DNA of 64,000 nt from Arthrobotrys musiformis (lineage: Eukaryota; Ascomycota; Orbiliomycetes; Orbiliales; Orbiliaceae). Shown here one piece after another: positions 26,401 through 37,872 of this stretch. The stretch is from assembly GCA_036971715.1 (NCBI GenBank), contig JAVHJL010000001.1, positions 1,674,001 to 1,738,000 on the forward strand, read 5' to 3'. The notes beneath the pieces were generated by a model. That model saw nothing but the letters and a program-made list of their open reading frames with translations. It was not told where the DNA came from and ran no database searches. Both the position numbers and the translations under genes were made by a program. How positions within the stretch are numbered: position 1 is the first letter of the stretch; every line of letters begins with the position of its first letter.

Positions 26401-26538
26401 CGGAGTATGGTCTTCTTCCTTCGGTGTGGGTTGTTCGTCTCTTGGTATGCCTAGCTGCTCAAAGAAGGAACTTCCATCAAGTGTGCTCGTACTGTGCGAC
26501 CTTGGTTTGGATGCAGTAGCATCCTGGGAGGGGTCCAT
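20497..26538 (-). CDS. sec16: COPII coat assembly protein Sec16
   Basis: Exons 26538-22565, 22505-21139 and 21077-20497 give 1973 aa. The central conserved domain is clear: RWKGVPLFCWGFGGNIVTM, then helical repeats including ESIRTHLMKGDRDAAVWFA and AIENRQWAHAILIS. Across intron 1 it continues AHICYLFSMPAAIF, then YGRDLDAIILSEIYEYA and the TPR-like HHAQVLAQYGF. The C-terminal conserved block GGWFGGW...KAKLGEESSFYFDPETKRWVN follows intron 2. The flanking regions are Pro/Gly/Tyr-rich and disordered, as in all Sec16 proteins. Known role: a scaffold at ER exit sites that binds Sec23, Sec24, Sec13 and Sar1 and organises COPII vesicle budding. I start at MDPSQDATASK (26538) rather than the upstream ATG at 26760 because the extension is Cys/His-rich and unlike Sec16. 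Confidence 0.95.
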
Positions 26539-27988
26539 ATTAGGCCCAGTGAAGCTGCAGCAAAGGGTGCTTCTGTCGAGCGTAAGGATAGCGATAGGAG
26601 AGGTTGTATATTCTATAGATGTGCCTATGATGTGACAATTGATGTTAGCACGTACACAGGCAGGTAACCAAGATATAGTGGCCGAAGCGCAGGGGTGTAA
26701 GTAACGATGCTCATCGCCACCGGACGAAGACTTCGGATCCAAGGTAGGGGCCCTTACCATTCCCGTGCTTGTCGTTCTCTCTGATATGTATAGGTGACAG
26801 GTAGTGATGCTATGGTCCGGGCAAAGAAGGCACCGGTTTCGTCGATGTCGTGAAGGTCGGATGTAAGCTTGTGCTATCTCCCCGGCCGTTAACTGCGTCT
26901 GTAAGCGGGAAGGCGGTGGAATTCTGGCCGCTCAACACAACGCCCAGAACCGGTGTCGATGGCCGAAAATCAAACCGGCTTTGAAATCTGGGTAAGCGAA
27001 ACTCTCGACAGCCAAATTCCAGTCTTGATAGCGTAGGCAAAAGAGCTGAAGCAGGTACAGATTTCGAGTCTGAGAAAGGATTTGATCTCTTTCTGGGTCC
27101 TGAAGTTGGAGCACAACATCGAATCTAGAATATTTGGGGTTAGCGGCGGAATCACTCAAGGTGGCCACAGTAGCCAGTATGATTGTGCTTCTTCCCAAAG
27201 CAGTGCGTGAACCGAGACAGGGAAGCCCCCTGCAAAGGCCGTAGGTTGGTACCTGTTCGACCTGTTCGACCTGGAGCTTGGACTAGTACGAGTATGCCAT
27301 GGAGGTCGTGCATTGCATTGAGTCGATGGAAGAGCTGGCTTGATCGAGAGAAGCTAGGTTCGCGGTCTTTATGCCATTGTAGATATATCGATATCGAGTT
27401 CATGCTTTCCCTCTCCGCTACCTCTTTCAGCGGGTATATAACCGAATGCACCAGCTCTATATAGCCAACCAGACCGCGTTTCGCTATCGTCAATACTGCA
27501 TCCCCGTCAATCAATGTGATAACTTAAGTGAAGTAACGATGCCATGAATATCGAGGTTATGTGAGCTTCGCTTTGTTGAGGAGGTGCAAGTAGAAATTGG
27601 CTGGCGGTAGGCTCCGGCTCGAATAGGCATCGTTGAGAACGTGTGTGGGATTTTGGACCATGTCTGTGTTGCCGAACCGTGGCGACGTCGAGTTCGAACG
27701 AGCCTCGTCGAGCTCGATCGAGTCGTCGAGCTGGCTTTTATACATGTACGATCTCATCATATAAATATATTTGTATAATTTCCGCCTCAGCCCGGCCGAT
27801 GTTCATATTAATTATATCAGAAACCGACCATAGTTATCTCGTAAACCAAATGCTACTCTGTCTGCAGCAGCGACCACAGATCATACAATAAGAATTTTGA
27901 TATATTCTTAATTAAGGAAGTGTACAGTTGATTAATTAATCTAGGTAAGTACGGAAGCCGCCGTGAACTTAAGTGTTCAACCGGTAAA
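26539..27988. other. intergenic: SEC16 promoter and P450 3' flank
   Basis: About 1.45 kb with only short, unconvincing frames. Around 27680-27735 there is a cluster of CGTCGAG/CTCGACG words forming overlapping inverted repeats. From 27740 to 27960 the sequence is A/T-rich. This stretch separates the housekeeping genes from the accessory cluster. Confidence 0.5.
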
Positions 27989-29902
27989 CTACGCTCGTCG
28001 TCTTAGTTTAACTTTAACGTCGCCCTTAGCAGGTAAGCCTCCTCCCCCAACGAAATCTCGATCAACCTCTGGGACCTTGCCTCCCATAGTATCCCACTCA
28101 AATGCCGTGATGAGAACGGCCACCAGTACCTGAACCTCTTGCACTGCGAAGTGCCTTCCAGGACAGACAGTTGTACCTCCACCGAATGGCCTGAGCTTGG
28201 TTTGCAATTCGCGGATTCTCTTCGTAGCCGCAACCGAGTCCTCGCCGGGGTAAGGTAACCATCGGTCCGGGTTAAACTCCAGAGCATCTTTGCCCCAATA
28301 CTCCTCCTCCAGATGCACAAGTGCAGAAAGACCTTGAATCATACCACCCTTCTTGTACACGTATCCGTCGATTTCAGTGTCTTCGAGAACTACACGAGGG
28401 GAAATAGGTGAAACTCCAAGTCTATACGATACCATCAGTATTTCATGGGCTAGTTATCACACGCAAAAAAAAATTAAAAAGGTGCAATCTCATAACATAC
28501 CTCAGTGATTCCTGCCAGGCAGCAGTAAGAAGCGGAAGCTTGGTCAATTTGTCAACGTTAAAAGTTGGCAGGGAAGAACCTTCAACAGCGCCTTCGACAC
28601 ATGTTGCGACTTCGGCCTTGAGTCTCTCGAGCAGCCCAGGCGTGAATAAAACATATGCCACCAGCCAAGAAGCCGTAGGTATAGCATTTGCTTCGAGTCT
28701 AGCCATATTTTAAGAAGTATTGTCAGTAGGCGAGTGCTATGAGGGTAAAGTCAATTGCCAAACATGTATAAAGGTATACGTACCCCCAAAGGAGAGACAC
28801 GTGAATTGAAGCGTGTGCAATGTTGTCATCGTTATCAAAAACTTCTTTATTCAGCTTGATACGGTTTCGAATCAATCTGGATCCAAGATTCTCCTCCCAA
28901 CCCACTTCCTCGTCGATACCTTCTGCCTTGTCTTGTACCTCCTTACGCCATCTAGTAAACTCATCGAGAAGTCTGGACCTTGCTTCCCGAACTCCTGGAA
29001 TCAAGAAGTCAGGATACACTTTGCTCAACCCTAGAAACCCGCTGTCCCACTTCCAAAAATCCCTGGCAATTTCATCATCAAGTCGTAGCTTGTGGCCGTA
29101 AAGCGCACGTCCCGAAGCCGGGAACATTATCTTCTTTACCCACGCGAAAAGATCAACCTGCTGAAAATCGCCCCCGACTTTTTGCTCCAGCTCAAGGTTC
29201 AGCTCGCGGATAAACTCTCTGTACAGGCTTTCCAGACCAGTGGACCCAAGATTCAATTCTTGAAGGTACCACTTATGGATGATCTTGGCCCATTCAACCT
29301 TGCCCTCCAAGCCCGTCTGGTCAACGCCTGGCATCCCCACCGACAGGACTTTGATACAGCTGTCGTTGGCGCCGAAGAGGTTCGTCATCATGAAGTCGAG
29401 CATTGGCTCGAACACGACTGTCTTCCCTTTACGCCACATCAACAAAATGGATGTTGGGTCTGTAATGAAGTATATTTTCTGGCCGAACACGAAAAGTGTA
29501 CGAGGGTTCCCCAAACGCCCATCAGCCTTCCTGTTATAGAATGAAACCAGGATTATCAGCACACTCATTCACAGCTGAAAATACAGACAAGTTCAAAATA
29601 TTGCAAATTGCCATCTAGAATCTAATAGCTCGAAACGTTTCAACGCACCTATAACCAGCATGCAGTTTACTCAAACTGCCCATCAAACTGAACGCATGTC
29701 CCACAAACGGAATCCAGTACGGCGGAACCGGTGGCTCGCCATCTTTCGTTCGCTTCCCAGCATTCAAACTCGAAGTAGCGAACGTATAGACCAAAGGCAA
29801 AACGGCGGCCAAAGCGGCATACAACGCAATGCTCCCCGGTGTAAAGTTAATAAGCGAAAGCGACTCGCGGATCGAATCGGCTATAGGAACCGAAGAGTTC
29901 AT
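27989..29902 (-). CDS. cytochrome P450, CYP7/CYP8-like
   Basis: Exons 29902-29649, 29530-28784, 28698-28501 and 28421-27989 give 543 aa. An N-terminal hydrophobic anchor (about residues 20-45) is followed by PPVPPYWIPFVGHAFSL. The K-helix reads WQESLRL; the PERF-like region is FNPDRWLPY. The haem-binding loop RPFGGGTTVCPGRHFA carries the ligand Cys (C486). The I-helix reads LLWGLEANAIPTASW and lacks the acid-Thr pair used for oxygen activation in most P450s. The Asn/Pro/Trp arrangement is that of the CYP7/CYP8 (sterol 7-alpha-hydroxylase / prostacyclin-synthase) group and its fungal relatives. It would be ER-membrane bound. First gene of the accessory cluster; the substrate is unknown. Confidence 0.9.
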
Positions 29903-31108
29903 TGTGTAACTTCAGTGAAGTTCACAGTCGTCCAAGGTACACTTCGTCGGTAGTTGCTCGTTGAAAAGTATCGAAAAACCCCAGCTCGCTCTTCTGTAGA
30001 CGTCTCTCGACAAAGAACAGCTTACAGGATCAGGAATGGGAGGTATACATGGCCCAGACGATTGAGAGAGGGAATCGAATCCCCCCCTTTCCATTGGGTA
30101 AAATTTTTAGTCTATCCCTCGTTAGCTCAAAATTCAACGAGGAAGGTTGAAGTGCCGTGATTACTAGGGAGGTACTAGCAGTCGCCCCAGGCGAATATGC
30201 TGACACACTCCAATAATCCCACGCAGCAGGCCCTTAGATAATCAGGCTATGGTACGCACGGGAATTGCGAAGAACGTGTGAGCGAACGGGTGAATTCGAG
30301 ATAAGCCGCTCGGTCTCGAAACGGCTTTCCTTGGCATTATTATGAGAACGGCCTGATTGGCTATGGCATGGACTGCCAATTATTGTTTTGAAACGTTTTT
30401 GATCGCGGCGAAATTGACATTGAGACATCATCACACCTGCACGCCTCTAGCACAATTGAAAACATCGATATCAACCTAATTAGGACGGTCGACGAGCGGC
30501 GCAACCAACGAAAAGGAGAATTCTTGAAACAAGCTTTCGCTCCTAAACTACTAAGTAGGCGACAACTTTTGACTAACTACTTACTAGTCAAGAATGTGGG
30601 ACTCGATATTTCGGCCAAACCCTAAAAGCAATTGCATTGAGGAACCAGGCTTAGGAATACGCATTTGAATGGCCATACAAGAGGTTCTCCTGCGCCAGGC
30701 CGCACGAAACCGTGGCGCAAACGTTGCATTTTTGGTGCCAACACATGTATTCAAGGCTACCAACACATATTATAGTTCGACGTCGTTGATACCTGTGTAC
30801 TCCTATACCCGCACTTGTGTACCGATCGACGGGGTCTCGTATCCAGTAACCAATACAATCTGATCTGGGAGGCTACTTACGGTAGGTATTTCGAGCCTGA
30901 GCCTATGGGGTCCTCCCTAGACTGGCCTCTACTCTTGATATCAAGCTTACAATGTTAATATGAATGTGCACTGGCTTCCATTCCGCTATCGATTCTCCAG
31001 TTCTGCTATTCTAACAATTTAAACTAATCTGGCTAACCTAACCCAAAACTCGGCTCAAGGGGGACTATGAGTTGCGACTAGCTTTTCTCGCTGTCGAATT
31101 AAATTAAT
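29903..31108. other. intergenic between the two P450 genes
   Basis: Promoter of the first P450 and 3' flank of the second. I see no coding region, repeat or RNA. Open frames of 60-68 codons on both strands have no recognisable motifs. Confidence 0.45.
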
Positions 31109-33349
31109 TTAATCCTCCTCTTCATCGAACTCGCCCCACCGAGTCTTCAATTCATTCCATTCCTTCCTCTCACGGAACTCCAATGACCCGCTTGTATCCG
31201 CCGACCGTCTTCCCAAAATATACCTATTATCAGGTCGTTTCCCATTACGATCCAATGGGAGCCTCATATCAAAGCGGAGTAAGCAGTAAATCAAAAGCAT
31301 CTTCAACTGATATATAGCAAAGAACCTTCCTGTGCAGGCATGCTTGCCGTGGCTAAAGGCCAAATACTCTTTGCTAGTGGCAGCAGCTTGGAGCTTGGAA
31401 GATTCTTCAGGATTAGTAATCTTTTCACGCATATCAGAGAAGCGGAAGCCCTTCCAAATATGCGCGTCAGCACCGTATATTTCTTCAGACCAGTGAGTGG
31501 CAGTAGCAGGGGCGGTTAAAAATGTGCCCTTGGGGAGCCGAAGAGGGATCTTGCCCGTCTTAAAAGTGTAATCGCACATAGTAATCTTTGAGATAACGAT
31601 GGAGACGACACTGTTCCAACGCTGTGACTCTCTGAGGCAAGAGTCGAGCTTTACCATGTTTGTGAGAGCTTCTTTAGTATAGCCTCCGTATTTATCCATG
31701 GTAGAGATGATTTCTTCCCGTAGTGGTTCCATGTATTCTGGGTTAGCTGCTATGTCGTAGAGGATGTGCAGAGTTGACTATCGGGACGACCATTAACATT
31801 TAAACATGATGTTACGTGTTGATAGAACGCTCGGAAAGAGCTAAAGGTCAACATACCATGGACGTTGTATGGATAGCCGCAAAATTCAACCAGATGAGTC
31901 TCCAAGACATTTGCTCGTTAGTTTGCTGGTGTTTATCCTTTTTCAAAGCAGCATCAATAATCCAGGTTATAGCATCATTGGGTTTTTCTGCCTCCCAGCG
32001 TTCGGGCCCAAGTCTCTCTCGCATACGCTTCCGTTCCTCAAAAACAGGATTGAGTATTTTCTGTGCGCGTTGCGGGAGTCTATGGCGCTTTAGAAGAACC
32101 CACTCCAAAAGAGGTTGGAACACCTTCGGCGCCAGATCTACCATGTATACTACTTCATTCGTTCGGATAGCATAGTCCCGGAAAATATCCAGTAACTCCT
32201 GGTTTCGACAGAGAGGAAGCCCGACTAATAAATAGTTAGTGTTATACTTCCGTGTGTGCTTGCGCAACGTTTCAGTTTAAACATTTATTTTCATACCGAA
32301 GCAACGATTAGCGGACCTATAATTCGAAATTTATTAGCTACCACCGGATATTTGTATGGCTTGTCAACCTGGGTCATTTGTATACGTACCTTGAGACGAC
32401 TTGGGTAACGACTTTCCAAATTTCGACATTTGTCCAGCCTGATCAGGACCTCCTAATTAGCTCTGCGTTCTTAGGTTGACTGAACCGGTGAGGTGGGCAC
32501 AACAGCCATACCGGGGCCTAGTTTCAACGTATCTTTCCATGCAACATTTCCTTCCTGTCGGATTTCCGGTAATATACTCGCCATCCGAGGGGTTAATTGT
32601 GACTTGATGACATCCACATGGTACGTGTTAATATAGTCTCCGAGAGTCCTCTCCGCGACGCTGTCGTGGTGGTTTTTCTAACAAGAATTCTGCGTTAGGA
32701 TCACCGATAGGTCCATGTAGGTAATTTCAAGAGATGAAAGCTCAAAAAAAACAAACCTCATTGAGTGCCTCATAGAATCCGATTTTATTATCTGCCACCA
32801 TAGCAATTTCGGCAATTTGGTCCGGATCGGTGATAAATACAATCCATCTCTTGGGCGTCGAAATAACAAAAGCTTTGCCTTGAGCAGCATACTAGACATT
32901 CTGAACGTCAGGGACAACTGCATACCGTAATTACACCGACTTTCACCAGGTACCTTTTGATAACCTTCCCAAACTACATCTGCCGAGTTTTGAAGATAAC
33001 GGTATCCCGCCCTCCAAGAACCGAATGGGCCGGGGAGAATGCCAACGTAAGGAAGATCGATCTAGTATAAACTGTATGAGCACCTTGTACATTTTCACAT
33101 ATTGGATCCAATTGAAGGACTCCTATAGTTGAAATCCATCTGGTCAACACTAACATAAGATTTGCGGTATTGATAAACTCCGTAGGCCCCATAAAGTGGT
33201 ATTAAAAGAATCATGAGATAGATCAGGGCTGCATTTGTCGATTTCCCCTCAATGAGCTCGACGGTTTGGGTGTAAATAAGGCTTGCGAGGTGATTCGCAT
33301 AGCCCTGATGCACGTCCGGTGCTATGGACGCAGCTGGGAGCTGGTCCAT
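31109..33349 (-). CDS. cytochrome P450, ent-kaurene-oxidase-like fungal type
   Basis: Eight exons (33349-33155, 33061-32954, 32891-32757, 32677-32512, 32438-32390, 32316-32297, 32224-31857, 31777-31109) give 569 aa, every junction in frame. Exon 6 is only 20 nt. Residues 40-60 form the membrane anchor, followed by LPYVGILPGPFG. Diagnostic blocks: GKAFVISTPKRWIVFITDPD (B region), WTNVEIWKVV, CFVGLPLCRNQELLD, the I-helix FAAIHTTSM, the K-helix RESQR, FRFSDMRE, and the haem loop AFSHGKHACTGRFFA with ligand Cys about 495. These are hallmarks of fungal CYPs that oxidise terpenoids, indole-diterpenes and related scaffolds. I cannot tell the substrate, and no terpene cyclase is visible here. The end of exon 1 is the least certain splice. 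Confidence 0.9.
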
Positions 33350-35233
33350 TGTTGATTTACCGATTCTTGTATTGCAAGAATTTAGAAAGCTTGATAATAT
33401 TTCAATAGGATATCGATAGAAAAATAAAGCGTAGAAGTGAACAAGGCCTCTACAACATTCGACTATGGAATGAATTGAAGTGGACAAAGAAAAATCTGCT
33501 ACTAAGGATAAAAATTTAAATATTTATTTTATCAAGGGGGATTGAGCGAGAGTTTTGAAGATTCCACGCACGGGCATCTAGTGCGTAGACTTGACCGCAA
33601 AAAAGAGTGGTACTACGAGCACTCGAGTAATGTTACAATCCTAAGCAATATGCAGGAGGAACTCGAGCTCGAGCTAGAGAGCTACGGAAATCAAATCTAG
33701 CGGCTGGTTGACTATCTGGATGCACAATACCCAAGTCTCCCCGGTCAATTGATCAATCTGGAAAGTTTAGGTCAAAGCAAGCTCTTGCATGTGCACACAT
33801 GTGCAGTAGTAGCATTGCTTGACCTACACCGACGCCGACAACCAATCAAAACCAACTACCCCGCTCGATTGAGATCGCGTCGACGAACTACCAAGTAGTA
33901 CATTTTGTACCGCCAGAACTAGAGTTCGCTTCGGGCCATTCAGAGCTGCAGTTTCCCGTATCGACGCACAAATTTGAGCGGAAAAGGCACCAAACAGGGG
34001 TTAGCAGAGCGATTGGTCCCCACTTCCCGCCCCACGGATACCGAGCCGTCTCCGACGCGATATGGGGATCTGCAACACAACATTTAGTTCGATTGAGCGA
34101 TCCGGAGGTCACACAAAGATAGGCTATTTCGGCTATGCATGCAAAATATCGTCGTGTCGATGGTAATTATAAGCCAACGGTTTGGTTCGTAATACAAATC
34201 ACGCTTATGCATTTGCGCGCATTTTCACCCAATCAAGACCGCAGCACACAAGCATCTCTTGCTTCTCGCTTGAAAAAAGACACGCTTGAGTGCATGAATG
34301 CATTCCAGTGTTAACTTCACAGCAATTATAGACATCTAGAACCGACAAGACTGCAGGTTTAAAGTCCACGGTGGCATGCCGTCCATGCCGCGACGCCGAA
34401 GGACGGACACAAAGCCTTGCCATGGCCCCCATGTTACGTCGAAAAGCAGCTACGCTGCAATAAGTTTATGCTACGTCATAGTAGGTACCACTTGATGTTG
34501 CGAGCTCCAGGGCGGGGCGCAGCGAGACCAATACAAAGCTAGTCTAGGATCAGCCTCGATTCCAAACGGCCAATTGGAATAAAATCTCGGGACACTCATG
34601 AAGCCTCGAAGAAGGTAGCCCAATCGATCAACCATGAACAGTTAATGTTATGTGATGGCGCATGTCGGGGATATTCGGAGGCATAGTCCAAGGCCGGGAA
34701 GCTTTGATCAATTGATCGCCTCTGCATGAACATATGGCTATCCGAATCTAGTAGAAGATTAGTCTCGGGTTCGAGGCTAGTAGAAGATCTGGGTTTGAGG
34801 CTAGTAGAAGATACAATGGCGTGTTGCTTCCGAGTGGCTGAGGTATTCAGCGACATCACCGTTGGTGTTTCTTGCGCGCCGACTCTCTATTGCCCTAAAA
34901 CACACTGCCTTAAAAGAATATCATCACTAGGGGTGTTGCTTCCATAACCTAGCTCTAGTATACGAGGCTATATATACGAATAATGGGCATACGACAATAA
35001 ACGTGTATTAATCTCAGCTAGACTAAATTCTAAGCGGCGGTAGTTGATGCATGATGAAATTTTAAAAGAGCAGGAAAGAAACCCTAACACTGTCGTAACC
35101 TCGCTAGCTAACAATATGTCAAATGCCCTCCATTACATCCGTATGAGAAAATAAGACCAAAATGATGATACGACGCATTACGAGCGCGCTCACTCGGGCC
35201 GGCCTACATGGCAAGTTGGTTCTGGTTTTAATC
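33350..35233. other. intergenic with a degenerate short repeat
   Basis: About 1.9 kb without a supported gene. Three copies of CTAGTAGAAGAT at 24-29 nt spacing lie at 34748-34812. Around 33660-33690 there is a CGAGCTCGAGCT palindrome-like stretch. Otherwise it is ordinary non-coding sequence. Confidence 0.45.
34748..34812. repeat. short tandem repeat, 3 copies of CTAGTAGAAGAT-based unit
   Basis: Units begin at 34748, 34777 and 34801. They share CTAGTAGAAGAT and (in two) GGGTTYGAGG. Unit lengths are 29 and 24 nt, with the third copy truncated. The stretch is non-coding. Confidence 0.7.
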
Positions 35234-37480
35234 TTAAGTGAAGCACCTGTCAATCTCCGCTCGCCCAAAATGATACCCGCGGCAGAAATCCAGAAATCGA
35301 GGAGGATTATCTTGGAGATCTCTGAGACAGCTTTCTAAGTTATCTCTCTCTCGCTTTGCGATATTGCTGAGTAAGCGGCGGCTGTCGCTAGAGAGGAAAG
35401 TAGGCGATGAAGCAACGGCGTCGTGCAGATCCACAAAGGACATAGCCAACCCCAACAATAGCCCAGTGTTTTCAATCGGCCGCTTGCATAGGTGAAGCAT
35501 CAAGAGGCCAAAATCAGACCTCCAATTCTCCAAAACGTCTTTTAAAGATGTCGGCTCCGCGAATCCCGATACCTTGACCATTTCGAGGCCAAGCTCAACC
35601 AGTCCGATGCTTTCTTTTCGGCGGACTTCGTCCATGCCAGCAACAATACTGTCCTCGGGAGCAAAGCCTGACTGTGCACGCAGTACCCGTATGATCGCAC
35701 AGGCCATCGGGGTAGTGGTTTGCGCGGGCACACAGATGAAATGCTCGAGGAGACAGGGATGTGTAAACCAGAGTGGGAGAAGGTTTTCCCAATTCGTCGT
35801 CGCCGCCGTGTTAATACTAGGCGCCCTCGGCAGATGGCTGGTAGAAGGTAATAGTTGCGCTAAAATATTGTTTGCCGGTAGCTGGGCGAATACTGGATGG
35901 TGAACCCGGATATCAACAGTCTTCAAGGCCTTGATAGAGGATATCTGAGGTTCATTGATAAATTTCCAATAAAATGCCGGATCCGAAACAGTTCCTCCTC
36001 CCCCAAGGGTGTCAATCCATTGCTTTATGCTGTGGGTCTCCGACTGCGTAAAAGAGCCGAACATTCTCCCTTGCCAGGATAACTCTTTCATTAGATGGCT
36101 TCTCCCACTGTCCCCTTTGAATACCCATGGCTTAGAGTTGCTAAGGGCATCTAGGAATTGCATCTCCTGTTTCTTTGATTCTAAGCCCCCTGGTGCTAGC
36201 CACTCAGCAATAGTCCGGCCCCCGAATTTCACCCTGCTATTGCAGTGTATCTTTTGCGAAACTATGGCTTTAGCTTTGAATATTCGAATCACCTCTGCTT
36301 CAGTTGTGTTGCGAGGGAATGTCTTCGTATCCACCGGCAAAGAGCTAGGGCTAGTCCTAAACCTTGGGCAAATAGGGGCGGTTGGGAGGCCCTTGGAGAG
36401 AATATAACCCGCTTGAATACGCTTCCAGGTATGTCCGGCAGCAGAATCTCCGTCCCGTTTTTGGATCAACTCAATATATTCCATTGCCGTTTGGAGAGCC
36501 ATTGCGGTGTGGCCTGAGTCGGCATTATCGATTGAAATATGAAGGACAAAGTAGTATGGGTCGAGTCCTAGTTCTTTAAGTTCTTTGGACACCTTCAACG
36601 TTTCAAGGGCCATCGCTTCGTAATGCATATTGAATCCAATGATCTCTGGCAAAAATTGGTGCGGGAACAGCGATATCAGTAATTGTGCGACTGCAGCTTT
36701 CCAAATCCCAGGCTCATTGAGTTGGTGCTTTGGGTCTATGAAGTCAAAATCGTCGCCAGCCGGAAATCCGGGCTCAACAGTTTCCATGAGCCGACGGTAT
36801 AGATAAACGTGATTCTTTTCAAGGTCACCATCCCCGAGTTCTTCTGAAAGCACCTGCCATGCATTTTTGATAACTCGACGAAGACCGAATGGAGTTGTTA
36901 TTTTATTTATATGGCCCAACCAAGCGCCATCGACGTATTTAACTGGTGAACTCTGTACGAGCCACCACCTGGCTTCCTCTTTTGTCTCGAACATTTCTCT
37001 GGGCCCTTTAGCTTTTCTCCTGGCGAGATATTGCTCCCACATATCCATAATCTTGTTATCTTCGTGTTGTTGAAATTTAAGCAGCGCATCGCGTGAGTAG
37101 TGTTTGATGGACAATATTCCTGCATCTGGAGTTTTGGATGCTTGTTCGAGAGTCTCTGAAAACAATGAAATTAAGGTGTCTCTCGCTTGCGGAAGTACTT
37201 CGTAGTGTCGTTCAAGATGTTGGAGCTTGTAATAGAGTTCCTTGTGGAGTCGCATAGAAGCCTCCGTCTGAAAGTTGTGCTCGGATTGCAATTGTTGAGG
37301 TGGAACACCTTTCGCCTTACTTGGGCTGGCAACTGATACTGCTCCTAGTAATGGCACCCTTTTCTTTTGGCGAATATATAACGATATATGAAGCCTCTGG
37401 CGGGCCATAAGTGTAAAGACTGTAACCACGATAATGAAAGTAGCCGTTGAAGAGGCCAGTGCAGAGTCTACCCACTCCAT
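35234..37480 (-). CDS. haem-oxygenase-like iron oxidase/oxygenase (HDO type), membrane-anchored
   Basis: One exon, 748 aa. Residues 8-28 are a hydrophobic N-terminal segment. Residues about 75-340 carry the signature of the 'iron-containing redox enzyme' family (Haem_oxygenase_2): SEELGDGDLEKNHVYLYRRL with E214 and H224, then PEIIGFNMHYEAM with E288, then YYFVLHISIDNADSGHTAMA with H314, D318 and H324. This acidic/His set matches the non-haem di-iron site of HDO enzymes, which in bacteria catalyse N-oxygenation, C-C cleavage or desaturation of amino and fatty acids. Residues 340-748 have no motif I recognise; the C-terminal half is helical. It is much longer than bacterial HDOs (about 250-350 aa). 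Its position among oxidases suggests a tailoring or scaffold-forming role. Confidence 0.82.
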   Translation of the reverse strand: MEWVDSALASSTATFIIVVTVFTLMARQRLHISLYIRQKKRVPLLGAVSVASPSKAKGVPPQQLQSEHNFQTEASMRLHKELYYKLQHLERHYEVLPQARDTLISLFSETLEQASKTPDAGILSIKHYSRDALLKFQQHEDNKIMDMWEQYLARRKAKGPREMFETKEEARWWLVQSSPVKYVDGAWLGHINKITTPFGLRRVIKNAWQVLSEELGDGDLEKNHVYLYRRLMETVEPGFPAGDDFDFIDPKHQLNEPGIWKAAVAQLLISLFPHQFLPEIIGFNMHYEAMALETLKVSKELKELGLDPYYFVLHISIDNADSGHTAMALQTAMEYIELIQKRDGDSAAGHTWKRIQAGYILSKGLPTAPICPRFRTSPSSLPVDTKTFPRNTTEAEVIRIFKAKAIVSQKIHCNSRVKFGGRTIAEWLAPGGLESKKQEMQFLDALSNSKPWVFKGDSGRSHLMKELSWQGRMFGSFTQSETHSIKQWIDTLGGGGTVSDPAFYWKFINEPQISSIKALKTVDIRVHHPVFAQLPANNILAQLLPSTSHLPRAPSINTAATTNWENLLPLWFTHPCLLEHFICVPAQTTTPMACAIIRVLRAQSGFAPEDSIVAGMDEVRRKESIGLVELGLEMVKVSGFAEPTSLKDVLENWRSDFGLLMLHLCKRPIENTGLLLGLAMSFVDLHDAVASSPTFLSSDSRRLLSNIAKRERDNLESCLRDLQDNPPRFLDFCRGYHFGRAEIDRCFT

Positions 37481-37872
37481 GTTAGTATATTAGGAAGGTA
37501 GTCAAAATTTGGGCTCAGGAACAAGAAAATTCGAGCTTTAGTGAATTAATGTCTGGTTTATTTCAATAATTATAAGAAGGGAAGCACATTTTCAGGAAAG
37601 ATGGGGGCAGAGGTAGATTTATAGTCCAAGGGGCAGCGAGTGCCTCCGTGCTTCCCTTCCTCGGCATAACTCTTGCGTGGTATACATTGATTTTATGGCT
37701 GTCTAGATTATAGCCCACTCAAAATTACATTCTTCTAGTATCTTCGAACAAAATGTTACACACTAGTCATCAAACTTGTGAAATTATTCTTAATTTCCCA
37801 TATCATGATATCAATATCGTGACAGCTACAGCTATATCGAGACCCCGGGCGCTGAGATTGCCCTCTAAGCTC
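37481..37872. other. short intergenic region
   Basis: About 390 nt of A/T-rich sequence: the promoter of the HDO-like gene on one side and the 3' flank of the aminotransferase on the other. Nothing else is seen. Confidence 0.45.

Noticed and set aside
26810..27514. Small genes upstream of SEC16 (frames of 76-120 codons)
   Set aside because: Overlapping frames on both strands without motifs, codon bias or splice structure.
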